Shown here: positions 34,323 to 39,631 of the stretch, piece by piece | Numbering within the stretch: position 1 is the stretch's first letter | How the letters are laid out: the number at the start of each line of letters is the position of its first letter | Assembly (NCBI GenBank): GCA_003551305.1 | Contig: PUMJ01000287.1 | Span: 1-39,631, forward strand | DNA length: 39,631 nucleotides | Direction: 5' to 3' | Origin: Candidatus Brocadiaceae bacterium | GTDB taxonomy: Bacteria; Planctomycetota; Brocadiia; SM23-32 | Translations under genes and position numbers: made by a program | Notes under the pieces: model-generated | Seen by the model: the letters and a program-made list of their open reading frames with translations, nothing else | Databases searched by the model: none | Told to the model about the DNA's origin: nothing

Positions 34323-36758
34323 TTATTGTAGTTGATCGCGTATATTTTTTTCAACGCGGGCCGGCAACTCCTTGCGGGGTAGCCGCCGGCGGGGCTCCGG
34401 CGCCGCAGCAGGCGAATCTTCCGACGGAGGCGCATACTTCGGCACATAGGGTTCCATTTCCAGCAGGTGGTGCAGCAGCACCAGGGCGGCCTCCTTGTCC
34501 GGGATGTTGCCGCGCGTTCCGCTCTCGACGGCGGAGAAGGCCGACGGCGGCGTCGCCGCCCCCACACAGGAGAGGCACCCCGTCCGGCACTCGCAGCCGT
34601 GGATCAGTTCCACCACCGCCTGCATGATGCGCTCGGTCAGCTCGTACGCCTTCTCGCTGAAGCCCATGCCCTGCGGGTATTTGTCGAAGACGAACAGCGT
34701 CGGGCTGTCCAGGTTCGAGGAGTCCACCACCGTACCGATATCCACCGGGTCGCACATCACGAAAAGGGGCACCACCTCGGTCAGCACGTTGGCGATGCCG
34801 ACCAGCCCCTCGGCCGGCTCCCGGCCGTACTTGCGCGTCAGGCGCAGCGCCGCCTCGGGCGGCAGGCTCCACCACGCCAGCGTCTGCAGGTCCCGCGGAG
34901 GCAGGTCAAGCTCCTCGTAGCCGATGCTCTCCCGCGAGCCGAACTTCACCTTCTTGAACATCGTCACGGTCGAGGTGACCGTCACGGGGGCCAGGCCCGT
35001 CTCGCTGACCCGCCACTGCTTTGTGCGCATCTCGGACCGCTCGTCAATGCGTATGCTGGCCTCCGTCATGGCCTGGGTGAAGTAGTCAAGCTCCTCCGCC
35101 CTCACGAAAGCGATCTTGTTGTCCACGTCCAGCTCTTCCACGAAGTACGTCTCACCCGCGTGGAGGTAGACGGCGTGATCGTGCACCTGCGAGAAGGCGC
35201 CCGTCTCGTCCACGGTGCCCACCACCCGGTCCTTTTCGCGGTCCATGATGGTGTAGGTGGTATCGCTGATGCTGCGCAGGTTCACTTTGGAGGCGGGGTA
35301 GCCCTGGCCGGTCCAGTACCAGCGGTCCTCGATGCGCCGCGCCATGCGGTGCTCCTCCATCAGCCCCAGCAGGGCCTCGGTGTATTCGCCGAAGAGGTCG
35401 CTTTCCTCCTCCTTCACGGGCAGCTCATGCACGGCCGTGCGCAGGTGCCCCAGCGCCACGTAAACGTTGTCCGGGTCCGTGACGGCGTTCTCGGGGCTCT
35501 TCTCGAACAGATACTGCGTGTTGTGCATCAGGTACTGGTCCACGGGCGCGTTCTGGGCGATGAGGAAGACGATTGACTCCTCGGTGCCGCGCCCGGCGCG
35601 GCCGGCCTGCTGCCACGTGCTGGCAATGGTGCCGGGATAGCCGACGACGAGGCAGGCGTCCAGGCTGCCGATGTCTATGCCGAGTTCCAGCGCGTTGGTG
35701 CTCACCACGCCCAGTAGTTCCCGCGTTGGCAGCTTGCGCTCCACTTCGCGTCGCTCCTCCGGCAGGTAGCCGCCGCGGTAGGCCTGCACGGCCTCGGCGA
35801 GGCGGGGGCTGAGGCCCGCCAGTTCCTTCCGGCACGACTTCAGCAGGCGTTCGGTGCCGTTGCGTGTGCGGCTGAAAGCTATCACCTGGATGTCGTCCTT
35901 GATGAGTTCCCTCATCAGGGTGACGGCCTCGGTGAGCGGGCTGCGCCGGCCGGCAAACCGGCCCAGCCGCGGCGGATTCCACAGGACGAAGTACTTCGTC
36001 CCGGCCGGCGAGCCGTCCTCGTCAATCAGCCTCATCGGCCTCTGCGTCAGCCGCTCGGCGTGCTCGGCAGGGTTGGCGATAGTGGCCGAGGAGCAGACGA
36101 ACCGAGGCTCGGCCCCGTAGTGGGAGGCCACCCGGCGCAGCCGCCGCAGCACATTGGCTACGTTCGAGCCGAACAGCCCCCGGTAGGTGTGCACCTCGTC
36201 CAGCACCACATGGCGCAAGTTCCCGAAGAAGCGACTCCAGCGCCCGTGGTTCGGCAGAATGCCCTGGTGGAGCATGTCGGGGTTCGTCAGTATCAGGGCT
36301 CCGCTGTCGCGCAGGCGGCGGCGCAGTTCGGGCGGGGTGTCCCCGTCGTAAGTGCCGGCCATGGCGTCCACACCGGGGCATGTGCCCTTCAGCTCCTCCA
36401 GCACCCGCAACTGGTCCTGGGCCAGGGCCTTAGTTGGGTATATGAACAGCGCCGTGCTGCGGGGGTTCCGGAGCGTGCTCTCGAAGACGGGAAGCACGTA
36501 GCAGAGCGTCTTGCCGCTGGCCGTGGCGGTCACCACCACGAAGTCCTGCTCCCGGGCCGCGCAGTCCACGGCCTGCGCCTGGTGCACGTACAGGCGCTCG
36601 ATGCCGGCCTGTCGGAGCATCCTGCGCAAGGGGGAAGGCAGCGTGTGCTGGGGCTCGGCGCAGGACGCCTCACGCGCCGGCAGCTTGCGCACGCCCGCTA
36701 TCTGGCCCCTGTACCAGGGGGCGGCCTCGACATGCTTCAGGAAACGTTCTGCATCCAT
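34323..36758 (-). CDS. DEAD/DEAH-box helicase with DUF1998-type Cys cluster (MrfA/Hrq1-like)
   Basis: 'VVVTATASGKTLCYVLPVFES', 'FIYPTKALAQDQLRVL', 'VLDEVHTYRGLFGSNVANVLRRLRR', 'QQAGRAGRGTEESIVFLIAQNAPVDQYLM', C-terminal 'HGCECRTGCLSCVG'. Confidence 0.95.
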   Translation of the reverse strand: MDAERFLKHVEAAPWYRGQIAGVRKLPAREASCAEPQHTLPSPLRRMLRQAGIERLYVHQAQAVDCAAREQDFVVVTATASGKTLCYVLPVFESTLRNPRSTALFIYPTKALAQDQLRVLEELKGTCPGVDAMAGTYDGDTPPELRRRLRDSGALILTNPDMLHQGILPNHGRWSRFFGNLRHVVLDEVHTYRGLFGSNVANVLRRLRRVASHYGAEPRFVCSSATIANPAEHAERLTQRPMRLIDEDGSPAGTKYFVLWNPPRLGRFAGRRSPLTEAVTLMRELIKDDIQVIAFSRTRNGTERLLKSCRKELAGLSPRLAEAVQAYRGGYLPEERREVERKLPTRELLGVVSTNALELGIDIGSLDACLVVGYPGTIASTWQQAGRAGRGTEESIVFLIAQNAPVDQYLMHNTQYLFEKSPENAVTDPDNVYVALGHLRTAVHELPVKEEESDLFGEYTEALLGLMEEHRMARRIEDRWYWTGQGYPASKVNLRSISDTTYTIMDREKDRVVGTVDETGAFSQVHDHAVYLHAGETYFVEELDVDNKIAFVRAEELDYFTQAMTEASIRIDERSEMRTKQWRVSETGLAPVTVTSTVTMFKKVKFGSRESIGYEELDLPPRDLQTLAWWSLPPEAALRLTRKYGREPAEGLVGIANVLTEVVPLFVMCDPVDIGTVVDSSNLDSPTLFVFDKYPQGMGFSEKAYELTERIMQAVVELIHGCECRTGCLSCVGAATPPSAFSAVESGTRGNIPDKEAALVLLHHLLEMEPYVPKYAPPSEDSPAAAPEPRRRLPRKELPARVEKNIRDQLQ

Positions 36759-36761
36759 CGG

Positions 36762-37226
36762 TCAGGACTCCGCCGGCTCCTGCGCGATCACGCTATAGGC
36801 GTAAACGGCCTCCTCCTGTTCCCAGGTCTCTATCGAACCGGGCCGCAGCCGCCGCACCTCCCCGATGGCCTCATCAGGCCCCACCCCCGTGTGGACGAGA
36901 TAACAGGCTATCATCGTGCCGGTGCGCCCTTTGCCCGCCAGGCAGTGGACGGCCACTCCGTGCCCGCGCTTGATCTGCTCCTCGCAGAAACTGACGAACA
37001 CTTTGATCTGCTTCTGCCCCGGCGGGCGGAACTCGCCCACCGGCAGGCGAAGGTAGTCCAGACCGTGCGCCTTCAGCTCTTCGCGGGGCCAGCGACGGTT
37101 GGTCAGGTTCACTATCGCCCCGACGCCCCGGCGCCGAAGCTCCTCCCAGTCTTCGGGCAACCCGTCGGGCATGGCCATGCCGGCCAGCTCCCCCTGCAGA
37201 ACCCAGCTAAATCCGTGAATCCCCAT
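36762..37226 (-). CDS. Dual-specificity/tyrosine phosphatase family protein
   Basis: Active-site P-loop 'VAVHCLAGKGRTGTMIACYLV' with upstream 'LTNRRWPREELKAHGLDYLRLPVGEFRPP'. Confidence 0.9.
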   Translation of the reverse strand: MGIHGFSWVLQGELAGMAMPDGLPEDWEELRRRGVGAIVNLTNRRWPREELKAHGLDYLRLPVGEFRPPGQKQIKVFVSFCEEQIKRGHGVAVHCLAGKGRTGTMIACYLVHTGVGPDEAIGEVRRLRPGSIETWEQEEAVYAYSVIAQEPAES

Positions 37227-37231
37227 AACCG

Positions 37232-37810
37232 CTACTCCGAAGGGTAAAGCTGCCGGATCATCCCCTCAAGCTCCTCCAGCGGAAGCCCCATCACCGCCGT
37301 CTCGCTCCCCTCCAACTGCACGACGTTGGGATCGTCAGGCCGCAGAGCGTAAGCTCCCGCTCGCTCCAGTGCGCCCTCCCGGCCGGCCAGACGCTCGAGT
37401 TCGCCATCGGTCAATCGGCGCATCTGAATTCGTGTCGCCACGCACCTGGCGCACTCACGGCCCGCCGGAGCCACAACGCACAGGCCCGTCAGGACCCTGT
37501 GCGGCCGGCGGGTCAACCGGCGCAGCATCGCCAGGGCGTCGGCGCGGTCCGCCGGTTTGCCCAGGACCTGCCCGCAGCAGACGGCCACGGTGTCTGCGGC
37601 GATGACGAGCGCCCTCGGGCGCCGGCCGGCGACTTGCCGCGCTTTGCGCCGGGCCAGCTCGAGGACCATTGCGCGGGCGTCAGCCGTCTGGACGCTCTGT
37701 TCGTCCACCTCCGGGGGAACGACCTCGAAATCCGTCACAAGACGGGACAGCAGGCGGCGTCGGGTATCCGAAGAGCTGGCCAGCACGACGGGCACGGGCG
37801 GGTCAATCAC
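37232..37810 (-). CDS. maf: Maf-like nucleotide pyrophosphatase
   Basis: 'PVVLASSSDTRRRLLSRLVTDFEVVPPEVDE...ALVIAADTVAVCCGQVLGKPADRADALAMLRRL...RVLTGLCV'. Start placed at GTG 37810 rather than the ORF-track start 38014. Confidence 0.92.
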   Translation of the reverse strand: MIDPPVPVVLASSSDTRRRLLSRLVTDFEVVPPEVDEQSVQTADARAMVLELARRKARQVAGRRPRALVIAADTVAVCCGQVLGKPADRADALAMLRRLTRRPHRVLTGLCVVAPAGRECARCVATRIQMRRLTDGELERLAGREGALERAGAYALRPDDPNVVQLEGSETAVMGLPLEELEGMIRQLYPSE

Positions 37811-38564
37811 CGTCGGCGCTCCGGCTCCCGCCCGGAGCGTCCGTTTCCGAGTGTTCGGCCTGCTCGGCCTCGGGCGCAATCCGGGCGTCTGCTGCCACCG
37901 CTGCGGCCGGGCGGCCGGGCGGCGCCGCGGGCCGGGCTTCCAGCTCGGCCTCCACCTTGCGCATGGCGCCCCGGTAGGAGTCCGCGAACCGGCCGGCCCG
38001 GGGTGCCGCATCAAGGGCCCGACGGTACGCTTTCAACGCCAGGGGCAGCCGGTCGAGCCGACGGTAGGCTTCGGCCAGTTCCCCCCAGACGACCATGGGC
38101 ACGGGGTTGAAGCGCCTGGCGTTGCGCAGAAAACGGGTCTCCGGATCATCGGTGTCCACGAAGTGCGGCTCTTCCGGCACGAAGCTCAGCCCCTCCGAGA
38201 GCAGAAGCATCTCCACGTGCACCAGGGGGGAACGGCGGTAAAGCGGCAGCGAGCGCGTGAAATCCTCCAGCTCGACCTGGGGATAGACGGTCAACATGTA
38301 CTGCCAGTAATGGATCATCCGTCCCGGCAAGCCCTCCTGGCGCGCGGCCTCGCCCAGCGCCCAGAGGGCGTCGTCCGCCCATTCACTCTCCGGGTGGTCC
38401 TTCGCGATGGATTCCAGCAGGCGGACCCGCTCGGCGGCGGGCATCTCCTCGGTCCACACCCTCCGGAACGTCGCCGCCGGCTCGCTCCCGTCCCGCGCGG
38501 CCTCCCCGTACGCACCCGCAGCCGCCAACGCCAACACAACCAGCGCCGTCGCAAGCCGCCTCAT
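37803..38564 (-). CDS. Secreted TPR-like repeat protein
   Basis: Start MRRLATALVVLALAAAGAYGEAARD (38564). 'HPESEWADDALWALGEAARQEGLPGRMIHYWQYMLTVYPQ', 'WGELAEAYRRLDRLPLALKAYRRALDAAP'. The ORF track over-extends it to 39362. Confidence 0.8.
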   Translation of the reverse strand: MRRLATALVVLALAAAGAYGEAARDGSEPAATFRRVWTEEMPAAERVRLLESIAKDHPESEWADDALWALGEAARQEGLPGRMIHYWQYMLTVYPQVELEDFTRSLPLYRRSPLVHVEMLLLSEGLSFVPEEPHFVDTDDPETRFLRNARRFNPVPMVVWGELAEAYRRLDRLPLALKAYRRALDAAPRAGRFADSYRGAMRKVEAELEARPAAPPGRPAAAVAADARIAPEAEQAEHSETDAPGGSRSADGD

Positions 38565-38782
38565 CGCATGCACCCGTTGGGGGGATCCGGGAATGCTACC
38601 ACGAACTGTCACGCGCACAATATAGCCGGCCGGCCGGCAGGAGTCAAACACGAACCCGGCACGCGCGGCCCCTGGCAACTGGAATTGGTTCGGCGAGGGC
38701 ACTTTGCGCAAGATTCTCGACGGATAGAAAGCCTGGCGGACCGCGAGCCGGGGTGTCGAGCCTGGACGGCCGCCCCTGTAGC

Positions 38783-38799
38783 GCCGCCTTCCAGGCGGC
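38783..38799. repeat. Intergenic palindrome, candidate dispersed-repeat unit
   Basis: GCCGCC-ttcca-GGCGGC perfect 6 bp stem inside 'tgtagcgccgccttccaggcggcc', in a gap without convincing coding. Confidence 0.45.
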
Positions 38800-38955
38800 C
38801 ACGCGGGGGCAACTCGCTGTTCGGCGAAGTGCCCGCCGGCCTCATCCAGCGGGACAACGCAGCCGTCAGCGATGGGCCCGGCAGTTGGGATGAACCCGCC
38901 CGCGCGCCCCACTTCTTGACCTCGCCCTTCGCGCTCACTTATCATACGTTCGTCA

Positions 38956-39631
38956 ATGATCGCCAGACCACACCTCTTCACTGCGCTCGCGCTCGCCGGC
39001 GCGCTCGTGCTGCTGAGCGCCTGCCGGACCCCTGCCCCGGACGGAGGCGCCGACGAGCCCGAATGGGTCTCCCTGGCCGGGCGGAGGGCCCGGGCGGGAC
39101 AGTTCATCTCCGCCGTCGGCAGCGCCCCTGCCGGCCACCCGGACCCCGTGACGGCGGCCGACCGGGACGCCCGCCAGGAACTGGCCACCCTCGTCTCGGA
39201 GTACGTCTCCGACCGCCTGCACGAGTTCTTTGCCGCGGAAGGTTCCTCCATGGCCGGCGCCGGCGCCGATCCCTTCCGCCGCACACTCGCCTCGGAAGTC
39301 GCCGCCGCGACCCTGAGGATGACCGAACGCAAGGAAACATGGCGGGAGCCGGACGGTCCCACGCACGTGCTCTACCAGGTGCCGGCCGACGAACTCGACG
39401 CCCTCATCGAGCGCCACGCCCGCGCCCTGCTGACCCACCACAACCCTTTTGAGGTTGCAGCCGGCGAGGTGACCGCAGCGCTCGGCCCTTTTCTGGCGGA
39501 ACCGCAAGCGCCTCCGCGTCCGACCGACCGGCCGGACCCCGCGGATGAAATGCCGCGGGCCGGACCCCCGGCCGAGGACGCCGCTCCGGCCTGGCTCGAA
39601 TCGCCTCCCGTGGACCGATTCCCGCCCGATC
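38956..39631 (+). CDS. Lipoprotein, LPP20-like, truncated by the right window edge
   Basis: ATG 38956, open to the window end: 'MIARPHLFTALALAGALVLLSACRTPAPDGGADEPEWVSLAGRRARAGQFISAVGSAPAGHPDPVTAADRDARQELATLVSEYVSDRLHEFF'. Lipobox LLSAC. Confidence 0.8.
   Translation, partial: MIARPHLFTALALAGALVLLSACRTPAPDGGADEPEWVSLAGRRARAGQFISAVGSAPAGHPDPVTAADRDARQELATLVSEYVSDRLHEFFAAEGSSMAGAGADPFRRTLASEVAAATLRMTERKETWREPDGPTHVLYQVPADELDALIERHARALLTHHNPFEVAAGEVTAALGPFLAEPQAPPRPTDRPDPADEMPRAGPPAEDAAPAWLESPPVDRFPPD

Noticed and set aside
34467-37247. Long plus-strand ORFs (369 and 395 aa)
   Set aside because: Antisense to the MrfA-like helicase and phosphatase genes. Low-complexity composition.
37557-39452. 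631-aa plus-strand ORF
   Set aside because: Overlaps maf and the TPR gene antisense and reads the right-edge lipoprotein in the wrong frame.
1-39631. CRISPR array, retron, toxin-antitoxin or known defence island
   Set aside because: No regularly spaced direct repeats, reverse transcriptase, Cas or paired small toxin/antitoxin genes seen. The single HNH gene is within an apparent housekeeping/envelope operon.

Overview
This is a GC-rich bacterial chromosomal window, probably from an environmental Planctomycetota-like or related lineage. The taxonomic guess rests on gene-family flavour only and was not tested. About 27 credible protein-coding genes and one tRNA are visible. From the left: (i) the 3' part of a PUFA/enediyne-type iterative PKS (ACP-KR-DH-PPTase) whose frame is open to the left edge, plus a free-standing ACP. 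(ii) A decayed mobile zone (IS4-like, IS256-like and tyrosine-recombinase remnants) abutting a tRNA-Ser(GCU). (iii) Small or orphan genes, an O-methyltransferase-like protein and an HTH-REC protein. (iv) Rhomboid protease, MurJ, a divergent Hfq/Sm-like protein, an OmpA lipoprotein, an acidic HTH-TM protein, and a HisI homologue with an altered metal motif. (v) An overlapping HNH / repetitive 'LWPF' lipoprotein / MlaE / MlaD / MlaF operon. (vi) A long minus-strand block: YihY/BrkB with a large helical-repeat insertion, DUF4432-like epimerase, UbiB/ABC1 kinase, GT2, a membrane+spermidine-synthase-like+TPR fusion, SerS, PFK, an MDR dehydrogenase, an unknown protein, an MrfA-like helicase, a dual-specificity phosphatase, Maf and a TPR protein. 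(vii) A truncated lipoprotein gene at the right edge that the ORF track misses. The best candidates for something under-described are the LWPF lipoprotein fused by overlap to an Mla-type transporter, the YihY protein with its embedded repeat domain, the Hfq-like protein, and the PKSE-like synthase with its extra ACP. No CRISPR array or recognisable complete defence system was seen.
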